Shown: in pieces, positions 7,828 through 15,864 of the stretch
Layout: each line of letters begins with the position of its first letter
Position numbering within the stretch: position 1 is the first letter of the stretch
Source: Halalkalibaculum roseum
GTDB lineage: Bacteria; Bacteroidota; Rhodothermia; Balneolales; Balneolaceae
Assembly: GCF_011059145.1 (NCBI RefSeq)
Contig: NZ_JAALLT010000004.1
Span: forward strand, 124,001 to 188,000
Length of the DNA stretch: 64,000 bases
Direction: 5' to 3'
Program-made: the position numbers and the translations under genes
Notes under the pieces: model-generated
Databases searched by the model: none
What the model was told of the DNA's origin: nothing
The model's input: only the letters and a program-made list of their open reading frames with translations

Positions 7828-8024
7828 TCAAAAAAGAAATACATATGGTAGCCCGGTTCATTAGAGCCGGGCTTTTTTTTATCAATCCGGTTCCTGGACC
7901 TTCTGCATCGCTCGCTGCAGTATTCTACCTCTTCCCAGTTGTTCTCCCATTTTTTTCGCCAGCTAAACGGTCGTCCGCATACCGGACATATTTTTTCAGG
8001 CAGGTGTGGTTTCTTGTGTGCCAT
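7824..8024 (-). CDS. DUF2256 zinc-ribbon-like small protein
   Basis: 66 residues. It matches DUF2256 closely: '[19 protein letters not shown]' then '[11 protein letters not shown]', giving two Cys pairs (CPVC and CSERC) that probably bind zinc. Function is unknown, but DUF2256 genes are commonly found beside photolyase/cryptochrome genes. Here its ATG overlaps the TGA of the photolyase-like gene by one base (TGATG), so translation is coupled. The family core ends near residue 47. The last 18 residues (from KKKPGS) are encoded by DNA that also forms the terminator of the convergent gene, and are probably a dispensable tail. Confidence 0.87.
   Translation of the reverse strand: MAHKKPHLPEKICPVCGRPFSWRKKWENNWEEVEYCSERCRRSRNRIDKKKPGSNEPGYHMYFFFD
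7850..7880 (+). terminator. Rho-independent terminator of the DJ-1-like gene
   Basis: Arms AGCCCGG and CCGGGCT surround TTCATTAGAG, followed by eight T. The hairpin lies wholly inside the 3' coding end of the DUF2256 gene on the other strand and encodes part of its C-terminal tail. Confidence 0.88.
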
Positions 8025-9505
8025 CAGCTCGTTTTTCTTCGCTTCTTCACATGTTTATTCAGGATGCGCTTGTTCTCCTGTTTCACTTCCTGCTCTTTTT
8101 TCTTATTCCATAACTGTTCACTGGCACGTTTATAGCTCTTTTTGATATCATCGATAATAGGTTTGGGATAGTCTTTGCCTAATCGACAATCATACATTTC
8201 CTGCTCCATGCTACTGAGTTGCCAGGGTTCGTGGATCAGTTCTGCAGGGACATCCTTAAGTTCCGGTACCCACTCCTTGATGAATAAACCATCGGGATCG
8301 TGATCTTTTGACTGCTTAACAGGATTATAGATACGAATGGTATTTACCCCCATCGTACCCGCCTGCATTTGAAACTGGGAGTAGTGTATGCCGGGTTCAA
8401 AGTCCAGAAATTGTCTTCCCAGAAATCGTGCACCGGTCTGCCATGGCTGCCAGAGATGATGGGTCAGAAATGAGACCAGCATAGCACGCATTCTAAAGTT
8501 CAGATAGCCGGTTTGTTTTACCGAACGCATACAGGCATCAATCATCGGGAAACCTGTGGTACCCATCTTCCAGGCCTGAACTTTCTCCCTCTCAACCTTG
8601 CCTCGCAAGTCGTTGTAGCCACGATTCAGGTTTTCAAATTCCATTCGCGGCTCAGATTCAAACTTCTGGATGAAATGGCAGTGCCACCGGAGTCGCGACT
8701 GAAAACTTCGAAGATCTCTTTTCGATCCGGAGTCAGTATAATATTCTTTTGAAAAGCGGTACACCTGGCGGATGGATAGATTACCCCAGGTCAGGTGCGG
8801 TGAGAGCCGGCTGCAACCATATCGTGCAGGGCCCGGTGCCGAAATATTATTGTTATAATTCTTCGCTCTAGCGAACATAAAATCATTGAGCGTGTTCCAG
8901 GCTGCCGCTTCCCCGCCCTGCTGAAAGTTAGGGTTTGGCTGCTTAAATCTTTTGGTGATCCGGGAGGATTGCAGTATATCTTTAAGTTTGGCAGATTCGG
9001 CGACTCCCTGAATCAGCCCTAAACCAGGATCCTCAGCCGGTTGATCTATGATCTCCTGCCAGTTACTCCGCCAGTTCTTTCGGTGCATCAGTCCACGCTG
9101 AACGGCATTGGTAGGGCTTTCTATCCATCGAATTCCCTCTTCCCGGAACCACTTTTTCAGTTTCTTATCTCTCTTAAAGGTCAAATCGATGCCGGTTTCC
9201 TCATGGCTGAACACGCACTTAATCTTATAAATCCGGTTTAAATCCCGAAAGAGCTCTGAAGCATCCTGACAAGCTATATGCAGTTTGAGGTTGTAATCTT
9301 GCAGTTCCTGTTGCATCTCCACAAGGGATTCATAGACAAAACGCCAATGCCGGTCGCCATAGTGATTGGATTCAATGAGCATAGGCTCAAATAAATAGAG
9401 CAGTAAGGTTGGGGCTTGCTCGTTGGAAGCATTAACTAAAGGTGCGTGATCACGAAGACGCAAGTCACGCTTAAACCATACAATATTGATGCTCTCTTTA
9501 CCCAT
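8024..9505 (-). CDS. Photolyase/cryptochrome-family flavoprotein of an uncharacterised class
   Basis: 493 residues. An N-terminal antenna-type alpha/beta domain ('[18 protein letters not shown]') is followed by the helical FAD-binding domain (from about residue 200). FAD-domain landmarks are '[22 protein letters not shown]', '[16 protein letters not shown]' and '[23 protein letters not shown]'. Where CPD photolyases have the 'ANNGGWQW' block around the FAD N5-contacting Asn, this protein reads '[11 protein letters not shown]', then '[12 protein letters not shown]'. It is therefore not a classical class I CPD photolyase. It ends in a Lys-rich tail. It lies third in the operon after CRY-DASH and DUF3253 and is coupled to DUF2256. 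Repair of UV lesions is likely; signalling is possible. Confidence 0.9.
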   Translation of the reverse strand: MGKESINIVWFKRDLRLRDHAPLVNASNEQAPTLLLYLFEPMLIESNHYGDRHWRFVYESLVEMQQELQDYNLKLHIACQDASELFRDLNRIYKIKCVFSHEETGIDLTFKRDKKLKKWFREEGIRWIESPTNAVQRGLMHRKNWRSNWQEIIDQPAEDPGLGLIQGVAESAKLKDILQSSRITKRFKQPNPNFQQGGEAAAWNTLNDFMFARAKNYNNNISAPGPARYGCSRLSPHLTWGNLSIRQVYRFSKEYYTDSGSKRDLRSFQSRLRWHCHFIQKFESEPRMEFENLNRGYNDLRGKVEREKVQAWKMGTTGFPMIDACMRSVKQTGYLNFRMRAMLVSFLTHHLWQPWQTGARFLGRQFLDFEPGIHYSQFQMQAGTMGVNTIRIYNPVKQSKDHDPDGLFIKEWVPELKDVPAELIHEPWQLSSMEQEMYDCRLGKDYPKPIIDDIKKSYKRASEQLWNKKKEQEVKQENKRILNKHVKKRRKTS

Positions 9506-9516
9506 CAGGCCTTCTT

Positions 9517-9765
9517 CTACCCGGAAAGACGAAGCCGTATCGGGCCGGAGAACGTATCACCGGTCAGCTTCTCTCCGTTCTGTTCGATATCAACTTTTCC
9601 CTCTTCACGCAACTGCAGCGCTGCATCCCTAACCTCATCCATAAACGATCTCCAATCACCCGGTTCAACTGCACGAGCTGCTTCTGAGGGACAAAAGGTC
9701 TTTCCCCTACCGCGCTGCTTGGCCAGTTCCACAATGGACTTTTTGATGATTTTTTGCTGCGGCAT
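9517..9765 (-). CDS. DUF3253 small protein in the photolyase operon
   Basis: 82 residues from the chosen ATG. A longer frame starting 45 bp upstream would overlap the preceding gene. The chosen start has AGGGAG just upstream and lies one base after the TGA of the CRY-DASH gene. The protein matches DUF3253: 'CPSEAARAV', 'WRSFMDEVRDAALQLREEGKVDI', then 'GPIRLRL', a small winged-helix-like layout. Its function is unknown. Its location between two photolyase-family genes, with gaps of 1 and 11 bp, implies co-expression and a light- or UV-related role. Confidence 0.87.
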   Translation of the reverse strand: MPQQKIIKKSIVELAKQRGRGKTFCPSEAARAVEPGDWRSFMDEVRDAALQLREEGKVDIEQNGEKLTGDTFSGPIRLRLSG

Positions 9766-9766
9766 G

Positions 9767-11191
9767 TCACTCCCTGTTTCTAATCTCCTGATAGGATGCT
9801 TCCAGGTCAATCATAGGTTCAGAATAATCCACGCCGATATCGATGCCTGCATCCTCTTGTTCCTCCTGGCTTAGCTTGTGCGGTTCATGAATATGCTCAT
9901 CAGGCACATTCTTTAATTCAGGTAGCCAATGTCTTACGTAATCTCCGTCGGAGTCATACTTTTCAGCCTGATTGGCAATATTGAAATAGCGATTCCTCGG
10001 ATCCTGTCCAACCGTGCTGTTGTACATCCAGTTTCCATAGTTACTGCAGACGTCATAATCTATTAGTAGGGATTCAAAATACTCCGCCCCCATACGCCAG
10101 TCTATATTCAGATTTTGTGCTAAAAAGCTGGCCACATTTTGACGACCGCGATTCGACATATAGCCAGTCTGATTCAGTTCTCGCATGTTGGCATCGATGA
10201 AAGGAATCCCGGTTTCACCACGTGCCCATTGCTGAAATGTTTCTCGATCGGTCGACCAATTCCGGCCTTTATCCTGAATTCCTCCGGCAAAAAAGATTTT
10301 ATTGCCGTACTTATGTGCTGAAAAACGGAAGTAGTCCCGCCAGATAAGTTCGAATACCATCCAGTAGGTGGAAACGTTCTTTTTTCTCTCCTCCTCATAT
10401 TTTTTCACTTCGTGAAATATTTTTCGAGGAGAGAGACTTCCATTTGCCAGCCAGGGAGAAAATTTGGAGGAATAATTAGCCCCAAGCAGCTGATTGCGGG
10501 TAAACTTATAACTTTTCAACCGGTCCTGTTCCCAAAAATAGTGTTGAAGCCGCTTTAGGGCTTCGGTTTCTCCACCCTCAAATGGTAGCACTACTCGTTC
10601 GTCTTTTATTTGCGGCTCTACACCCAATTCGGGAACAGTAGGAATCTCACCCGGTTTTATTCCCTCTATCATCTTTAGCTTTTCAGGAGGTGTTTGCAAA
10701 TCCCTGACACTGCTTTTCTTCTCCACTTGTTTGCGAAAATTGGTGAACACCTTGGGGATGGAATCATAATCATAGGGTATGTCATCCAGATGGAAGAGCG
10801 TGGACCCATAAAACCATTCAATAGGGACGTCAGCACTGTCAGCAAGGTTATCTTCCACACGAACCTCTTCACTGGTGACCTCTTTGTGAGCATAGATGGT
10901 GTCGATGCCGTACTCTTTCACCATCAGGGGTATGACTTCTTCCGGTTTGCCTGTTCTAACAATGAGGGTAGCCCCAAGCTCTTTCAGGTTGCTTCGCAAA
11001 TCACTGACGCTTTCAATAAGAAATGAAGTTCGAAAGGGACCGGTTTTGTTGAATCCAAATGATGTTTCGGAAAAATGACGCGGATCAAAGCAATACACCG
11101 GTATCATTTCTTCACTTTCCGAAGCCCGTTTTAGAGCCTCGTTATCATGAATTCGCAAATCATTTCGGAACCAAAGCAGTGTTTTGCTCAT
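9767..11191 (-). CDS. Cryptochrome DASH
   Basis: 474 residues, full length for CRY-DASH. The antenna domain starts 'TLLWFRNDLRIHDNEAL'. The FAD domain has the diagnostic blocks 'YKFTRNQLLGANYSSKFSPW', 'WMVFELIWRDYFRF', 'IPFIDANMRELNQTGYMSNR', then 'WRMGAEYFESLLIDYDVCS' and 'GNWMYNSTVGQDPR'. CRY-DASH proteins bind FAD and usually MTHF and repair CPDs in single-stranded or looped DNA; some also signal. It is the first gene of a four-gene operon (CRY-DASH, DUF3253, photolyase-like, DUF2256) and is divergent from a DoxX gene. No convincing promoter motif was seen in the 134-bp divergent gap. Confidence 0.96.
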   Translation of the reverse strand: MSKTLLWFRNDLRIHDNEALKRASESEEMIPVYCFDPRHFSETSFGFNKTGPFRTSFLIESVSDLRSNLKELGATLIVRTGKPEEVIPLMVKEYGIDTIYAHKEVTSEEVRVEDNLADSADVPIEWFYGSTLFHLDDIPYDYDSIPKVFTNFRKQVEKKSSVRDLQTPPEKLKMIEGIKPGEIPTVPELGVEPQIKDERVVLPFEGGETEALKRLQHYFWEQDRLKSYKFTRNQLLGANYSSKFSPWLANGSLSPRKIFHEVKKYEEERKKNVSTYWMVFELIWRDYFRFSAHKYGNKIFFAGGIQDKGRNWSTDRETFQQWARGETGIPFIDANMRELNQTGYMSNRGRQNVASFLAQNLNIDWRMGAEYFESLLIDYDVCSNYGNWMYNSTVGQDPRNRYFNIANQAEKYDSDGDYVRHWLPELKNVPDEHIHEPHKLSQEEQEDAGIDIGVDYSEPMIDLEASYQEIRNRE

Positions 11192-11325
11192 TAAAATAAT
11201 CTTTAGTCAAATTAAGTGATTACAAAACAAGAATTGACCGTTAGCGTTCAGAATATTAGTGAGTCATCTGACGATGACATTGAACGACCAATAAGGCACG
11301 GCTTGAACAGTGAAGGACATTAAAA

Positions 11326-11757
11326 ATGCGAAGACGAGATTTTGCTCCCTACCATCATATTGGCATATTAATTCTAAGAATTGGTCTCGGCATCATGATG
11401 ATGCTGCACGGCTATCCCAAATTATTCGGCGGACCTGAAATGTGGGCGGACCTGGGAACCGCAACGCAATCCATAGGCATTGATTTTGCCCCTGTCTTTT
11501 TTGGTTTCATGGCAAGTATTACTGAGTTTTTCGGCGGTCTGTTTTTGCTGCTTGGTCTCTTCTTCCGACCCGCCCTGCTGTTTTTAATAATAGTCATGAT
11601 TGTCGCAGCCGCAAGTCATATTGCTGCCGGTGATGGGTTTACTGACATCTCTCACAGTGTGGAACTGGCTATCGTCTTTACCGGCATGCTGTTTATCGGG
11701 GCAGGCGAATACAGCCTGGATAATAAACTCAACAACCGCAACCGCCGAAGATATTAA
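11326..11757 (+). CDS. DoxX-family inner-membrane protein
   Basis: 143 residues with four hydrophobic helices. The first carries the DoxX signature 'ILRIGLGIMMMLHGYPKLFGG', and 'ITEFFGGLFLLLGLFFRPALL' follows around residues 65-87. A basic C-terminal tail ends in RNRRRY. DoxX proteins are small membrane proteins linked to redox and oxidative-stress functions in various bacteria; the exact activity is unclear. A ribosome binding site (GAAGGA) precedes the ATG. It is divergent from the photolyase operon, which could mean shared stress regulation, though no operator is visible. Confidence 0.92.
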   Translation: MRRRDFAPYHHIGILILRIGLGIMMMLHGYPKLFGGPEMWADLGTATQSIGIDFAPVFFGFMASITEFFGGLFLLLGLFFRPALLFLIIVMIVAAASHIAAGDGFTDISHSVELAIVFTGMLFIGAGEYSLDNKLNNRNRRRY

Positions 11758-11908
11758 GGCCACCCTTTGAAAATGTTTTCTCACAAATAAACGGAGTCTC
11801 ACATACAGTAGCCTGCCGGATTTAGCTGATGCGTTATTCCATTAAAGAGCAACTATATCCTACTGAGAGCTGTTGTAATATGTGATATCCAACAAATGCA
11901 GGTTGCCT

Positions 11909-12895
11909 ATGAAAGCTATGGTTCTGGAAGAGCAGGGAGATAAGCTTAAGCTCAAAGATATACAGAGACCTGAGCCCGGCCGTTCTCAAATTCTCCTCAA
12001 AGTAAAGACCTGTGGCATTTGCAGGACGGATTTGCACATACTGGATGGTGACCTTGACAGCCCAAAACTTCCCTTGGTTCCGGGTCACCAAATAGTAGGT
12101 ACCATAGAAAAAATCGGTGATGGCGTAACCGGTTTCAAAAAAGGCCAAATAGTAGGGGTCCCCTGGCTGGGTAAAACCTGTGGGAAGTGCGATTTTTGTG
12201 AAAACGGCCAGGAAAACTTATTTGACCGGGCAAAATTTACCGGTTATGACATAGATGGAGGTTTTGCCGAGTATGCTGTGGCCGATGCCCATTTTTGCTT
12301 CCCCCTTCCACAGGATTATCCCGAAGTTCAGGCCGCTCCCTTGCTTTGTGCCGGCCTGATAGGGTACCGTTCCTTCCGAAAAATCGGTAACGGAGAAAAA
12401 ATCGGTTTTTATGGTTTTGGTTCGGCTGCCCATATACTTACCCAGGTAGCAAACTACCGTAACCGGAAGGTCTATGCATTTACCCGACCCGGCGATACAA
12501 AAACACAGGAATTTGCACTTGAAAAAGGCGCTGTTTGGGCGGGCTCCTCAAATGAAATGCCGCCTGACAAACTGGATGCTGCCATTATTTTTGCCCCGGT
12601 AGGTCCCTTGGTACCCCAGGCACTCAAGTCTCTGAAGAAGGGAGGTAAAGTCGTTTGTGCCGGAATTCATATGAGTGATATTCCTTCCTTCCCCTACAAC
12701 ATATTATGGGAAGAGCGATCCGTTGAATCGGTTGCCAATCTCACCCGTAAAGACGGCACCGAATTTCTTGAATTGGCTCCAAAAGTACCTATTGAAAGTA
12801 AAGTTACCGTCTACCCCCTGGAAAAAGCCAATGAAGCCCTGCAAGATCTGAGGGAGGGCAACTTTGAGGGCTCAGCAGTACTTCATATCTCCTGA
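11909..12895 (+). CDS. Zinc-dependent alcohol dehydrogenase family protein
   Basis: Medium-chain dehydrogenase of 328 residues from the ATG of 'MKAMVLE'. A frame-compatible GTG lies 27 bp upstream but has no support as a start. 'CGICRTDLHILDGDL' and 'LVPGHQIVG' give the catalytic-zinc ligands (Cys, His), with Gln after GH where many homologues have Glu. The structural zinc lobe is 'CGKCDFCENGQENLF', which shows only three of the usual four Cys. A glycine-rich nucleotide-binding turn, 'GFYGFGSAAH', follows. The features fit the TIGR02822-type family. The substrate is unknown, an alcohol or aldehyde in general. Confidence 0.88.
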   Translation: MKAMVLEEQGDKLKLKDIQRPEPGRSQILLKVKTCGICRTDLHILDGDLDSPKLPLVPGHQIVGTIEKIGDGVTGFKKGQIVGVPWLGKTCGKCDFCENGQENLFDRAKFTGYDIDGGFAEYAVADAHFCFPLPQDYPEVQAAPLLCAGLIGYRSFRKIGNGEKIGFYGFGSAAHILTQVANYRNRKVYAFTRPGDTKTQEFALEKGAVWAGSSNEMPPDKLDAAIIFAPVGPLVPQALKSLKKGGKVVCAGIHMSDIPSFPYNILWEERSVESVANLTRKDGTEFLELAPKVPIESKVTVYPLEKANEALQDLREGNFEGSAVLHIS

Positions 12896-12999
12896 GTATA
12901 GCTTGCTGGTATAAATACATTTGATGATAATGGGCGTAATAATTTGTATTTTCGGCCCTTCATAATTTCAGAAATTCAAATTTTCAGAACCAAATATTC

Positions 13000-13998
13000 A
13001 TGCACGACATTGTACTTATCCCCGGAGACGGTATCGGACCTGAAATCACCGATTCGGTAACGACTATTCTAAAAGAAGCCGGCGCTGAAATAAACTGGCT
13101 GGAACATATAGCAGGCCTGGAAGCTTATGACGAGGTTGGAAACCCATTGCCTGATGACACGCTGGAGGCTTTGAAAGAATATAAACTGGCTCTGAAAGGG
13201 CCTTTGACTACCCCGGTGGGATCGGGTTTTCGCTCGGTCAATGTAGCCCTTCGCAAAGAGCTTCAACTGTACAGCAATATCCGTCCCGCCAAAACCCTTC
13301 CCCATATTGAGTCACGATTTGACAAAGTAGATCTTGTCATGTTCCGGGAAAACACCGAGGGTCTTTATATCGGTAAGGAACAATGGGTGGAAGAGAACTC
13401 TCATGCGGAAAGTATTGCCGTTGTTACCCGCAGAGCCAGTGAAAAAATCATTCGCGCTGCTTTTCAATATGCGCGAAATAATAACCGTCACAAGCTGACG
13501 CTGGTACACAAAGCCAATATTCTTAAATACACCTGCGGACTATTCCTTGAAGTGGGGCATGATGTAGCAAAAGAGTTTCCCGATATCCATTTTGAGGATC
13601 TCATTGTTGATAATATGGCCATGCAAATGGTGATGAGGCCCGAGCAATTTGATGTCATTGTAACCACGAACCTTTTTGGGGATATCCTTTCCGATCTGGC
13701 TTCCGGACTCATCGGCGGATTGGGACTGACAGGAGCTGCAAATATAGGTGACGATGCTGCCATGTTTGAAGCGGTTCACGGATCTGCACCTGATATCGCC
13801 GGTCAAAATAAGGCAAACCCGACGGCCTTCCTCTTATCTGCGTTGATGATGCTGGAACATATAGGAGAGAACCGTATTGCAAAAAATATCAGGAATGCGA
13901 TTTATAAAACCCTTGCCGACAAATCAGTCTGCACTCCCGATATCGGTGGATCAGGAAGCACGGAGACCTATACCAGGGCTGTGTGCGATAATCTGTAG
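13000..13998 (+). CDS. NAD-dependent isocitrate dehydrogenase (isocitrate/isopropylmalate family)
   Basis: 332 residues. The start 'IVLIPGDGIGPEI' is family-wide. Substrate-site blocks 'PVGSGFRSVNVALRKELQLYSNIRPAKTLP' (divided here by the phosphate-binding Ser and the Arg set) and 'FRENTEGLYIG' favour NAD-type isocitrate dehydrogenase over isopropylmalate dehydrogenase; no leucine genes are nearby. The C-terminal part has 'TTNLFGDILSDLASGLIGGLG' and 'FEAVHGSAPDIAGQ'. It would convert isocitrate to 2-oxoglutarate in the TCA cycle. This fits with the 2-hydroxyglutarate enzymes further along the window. A TACATTTG sequence about 80 bp upstream resembles a -7 element but lacks a -33 partner. Confidence 0.88.
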   Translation: MHDIVLIPGDGIGPEITDSVTTILKEAGAEINWLEHIAGLEAYDEVGNPLPDDTLEALKEYKLALKGPLTTPVGSGFRSVNVALRKELQLYSNIRPAKTLPHIESRFDKVDLVMFRENTEGLYIGKEQWVEENSHAESIAVVTRRASEKIIRAAFQYARNNNRHKLTLVHKANILKYTCGLFLEVGHDVAKEFPDIHFEDLIVDNMAMQMVMRPEQFDVIVTTNLFGDILSDLASGLIGGLGLTGAANIGDDAAMFEAVHGSAPDIAGQNKANPTAFLLSALMMLEHIGENRIAKNIRNAIYKTLADKSVCTPDIGGSGSTETYTRAVCDNL

Positions 13999-14026
13999 GA
14001 GACCGTTCAAAGTTTAGCTCAACACT

Positions 14027-14091
14027 AAGTTTAGTAAAGCTCCGTAATTAGAAGTTTTTTTTACACGCCTTAAGAAAGCTTTACTAAACTT
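14027..14091. repeat. 15-bp perfect inverted repeat between convergent genes
   Basis: AAGTTTAGTAAAGCT at 14027-14041 is mirrored exactly by AGCTTTACTAAACTT at 14077-14091, with a 35-base spacer that contains TTTTTTTT. It lies between the isocitrate dehydrogenase gene and the phosphoesterase gene. A transcription-ending structure for both genes is possible, but the loop is long for a simple terminator. Confidence 0.75.
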
Positions 14092-14110
14092 GGGTATGGC
14101 TTTACCGGCA

Positions 14111-14596
14111 TTATAGATTCACAAACTCCACACTCATATCTGAAGTCTCCAAGAAGGCTATGGTAGCCTTTCCGTCGAACCCATTGGCCGTTCCGGGATT
14201 GATCGCCAGGGTCTTGCCAACTTTTTTCTGAACCGTTTCGTGGGTATGTCCACTGATGACCGCATCGTACTTCCCGCAATGATGCAGGGCTTCGGTTAAC
14301 TCTGCGTAGGTACCGTGGTAAACAGCCAGTAGTCGATCATCTGCCTGAAGTTCGAAAAACTCCCCTTCCAGGTCTGCCTCGATTTCAGCACACTTATTCA
14401 TCAGCAAATACTTATCGCCGTCATTATTACCGAAAATTGCTTCCAAGTGCAGTCCTTCAAAAAGTGGAATCATAAAAGGACTGCAGAAATCACCACAATG
14501 AATTACCAAGTCTACCTTTCTATCTTTGAAAAGCTGAACGGCTTTCTCTGTATTAGGTATATGATCGTGCGTATCCGAAATAAGTCCGATTAACAT
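14111..14596 (-). CDS. YfcE/MJ0936-type metallophosphoesterase
   Basis: 161 residues, the usual size of YfcE-type phosphodiesterases. All metal-binding motifs of the calcineurin-like fold are present: D8-x-H10 (SDTHD), GD at 35-36, GNND at 56-59, a His in 'VYHGTY', and GHTHE near 116-120. The 'NPGTANGFDGKATIAFLE' ending is typical. Enzymes of this family hydrolyse phosphodiesters with Mn or other divalent metals in vitro; the biological substrate is unknown. It is convergent with the isocitrate dehydrogenase gene. Confidence 0.92.
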   Translation of the reverse strand: MLIGLISDTHDHIPNTEKAVQLFKDRKVDLVIHCGDFCSPFMIPLFEGLHLEAIFGNNDGDKYLLMNKCAEIEADLEGEFFELQADDRLLAVYHGTYAELTEALHHCGKYDAVISGHTHETVQKKVGKTLAINPGTANGFDGKATIAFLETSDMSVEFVNL

Positions 14597-14643
14597 AATA
14601 TAGATTATTTATTCTACGAAGCATGTTTCTAAGCGTAGTAGAC

Positions 14644-14675
14644 CTGGTTACTGGTTACTGGTTACTGGTTACTGG
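14644..14675. repeat. Perfect 7-bp tandem array (CTGGTTA)
   Basis: CTGGTTA is repeated four times without change, followed by CTGG. It is the least degenerate heptamer array of the window, so it is probably the youngest. Confidence 0.92.
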
Positions 14676-14788
14676 AACATGTAGGATTATAACATTATTC
14701 CAAATTTTGAAGTTTTTAGGGAGCTCTGCTCCCGTTAATAAGGCATATTTATCAGATTAAGTACTCCCATATAACCCCAACCAAGGCT

Positions 14789-14843
14789 CTTGCAAGCGTC
14801 CACGCTTGCAAGCTTTAACGGTTCAAGCGTGGACGCTTGAACC
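14789..14843. repeat. Pair of long palindromes with mirrored cores
   Basis: CTTGCAAGCG-TCCA-CGCTTGCAAG is followed 7 bp later by GGTTCAAGCG-TGGA-CGCTTGAACC. Stems are 10 bp each, and the central loops TCCA and TGGA are reverse complements. The layout of two palindromes side by side repeats that at 68-121. Confidence 0.85.
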
Positions 14844-14901
14844 AGCTATTTATTGGAACCAGCCTCGCTTTATTATCCTGAGACTCCATTCTCCCTTAAC
14901 C

Positions 14902-15816
14902 CTAATCAATCACCTTCAACAGAGCATAGATCGTTTGGTTGTGAGGGATAGATAGATTATGCTTTTCAGCCAGCCTTACCAAAGCTCCCGTGAAGGCTTC
15001 ATACTCCATTTTCTTGCCTTTTTGCCGGTCCTGGTAGGTGGAGGTCTCAAATCCCTTCAGCTCTCGGGAAGATTCAATGATATTCTGACCGTCCTCATCA
15101 GTAAGTGCCACACCCTCTTCTGCGGCGATTATCTGAATCTCTTCAAACAACCGGTAACTTAGTTGCTCGCCTTCTTTTTGTTCGAAAATTTTATCCACAG
15201 TGACATCAGCAATTGCTGTGAGCATATTCAGGATGCAGTTCCAGGTGAATTTGAGCCAAACTTCGCGGGTTATATTCTTGGAGATCCGAACCGGAATCTG
15301 CGCTTTTTGAAACAGCAACTCTGCTTCCGTGATGCGTTCTGTTAACATTCCGTCCTGTTCGCCTAAAGTGATGCTCCCGAATGCCTTGTGAGTAACCACT
15401 CCCGCCTCAGGAACACCGGCTCCGATTTTACAAAACCCCTGCATTACATGCCCGGTACCAAAAAACTGTACAAGTTGGGGATAGTTTTCTATGCCATTTT
15501 GAAGGGTAAGAATCTGGGTTCGTTCCGACACCACGGGTTCGATCTGTTTAATGGCTGTTTCCGTATCATAGCTTTTTACGGTAAACAAAATTAGATCGGG
15601 AACATCCGCCCGCGTCGGGTCATTGAATGCACGGACCTTAACTGTTCGGTCACCCTCCTTATCACGTATTGTCAGCCCATTTCGCTTTAGCGCTTCAAGA
15701 TGAGCTCCCCTTGCAATGAGAGTAACTTCCGACTCAGTTTTTTCGGCAATACATCCACCGAAATAACCGCCAACGGCACCGGCACCCATCACCATTATGT
15801 GTTGAAAATCAATCAT
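14902..15816 (-). CDS. panE: 2-dehydropantoate 2-reductase (PanE/ApbA family)
   Basis: 304 residues. An N-terminal Rossmann motif, GAGAVGG (11-17), binds NADPH. 'LTLQNGIENYPQL' and 'GFCKIGAGVPEAG' match the family, and 'EVWLKFTWNCILNMLTAI' carries the catalytic Lys and Asn of the ketopantoate site. It should reduce 2-dehydropantoate to pantoate in coenzyme A synthesis. No other pan genes are adjacent, and paralogous ketopantoate-reductase-like proteins exist, so the exact substrate is inferred. It sits 48 bp downstream of the next operon's coding end on the other side and has its own repeat-rich downstream region. Confidence 0.9.
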   Translation of the reverse strand: MIDFQHIMVMGAGAVGGYFGGCIAEKTESEVTLIARGAHLEALKRNGLTIRDKEGDRTVKVRAFNDPTRADVPDLILFTVKSYDTETAIKQIEPVVSERTQILTLQNGIENYPQLVQFFGTGHVMQGFCKIGAGVPEAGVVTHKAFGSITLGEQDGMLTERITEAELLFQKAQIPVRISKNITREVWLKFTWNCILNMLTAIADVTVDKIFEQKEGEQLSYRLFEEIQIIAAEEGVALTDEDGQNIIESSRELKGFETSTYQDRQKGKKMEYEAFTGALVRLAEKHNLSIPHNQTIYALLKVID

Positions 15817-15864
15817 TCTTTACGGTTATCTCTTTTTTAACTCCTCTTACGAACAAATAATTGA

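Larger units (their letters stand above)
14597..14901. other. 305-bp intergenic region filled with short repeats
   Basis: It contains a 7-bp array (14644-14675), a perfect GGGAGC-TCT-GCTCCC hairpin (14719-14733) and two long palindromes (14789-14812 and 14820-14843). No gene is apparent. The region lies upstream of the phosphoesterase gene and downstream of the PanE-like gene. Confidence 0.7.

Noticed and set aside
9766-9810. Upstream ATG for the DUF3253 gene
   Set aside because: It would overlap the CRY-DASH gene by 44 bp and add residues outside the family; the ATG at 9765 has a ribosome binding site.
12916-12923. TACATTTG as a promoter of the isocitrate dehydrogenase gene
   Set aside because: It fits the -7 pattern but no TTTG lies at the needed distance, and it is far from the ATG.
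14644-14675. CRISPR-like array
   Set aside because: The unit is 7 bp without spacers; it is a simple tandem repeat.
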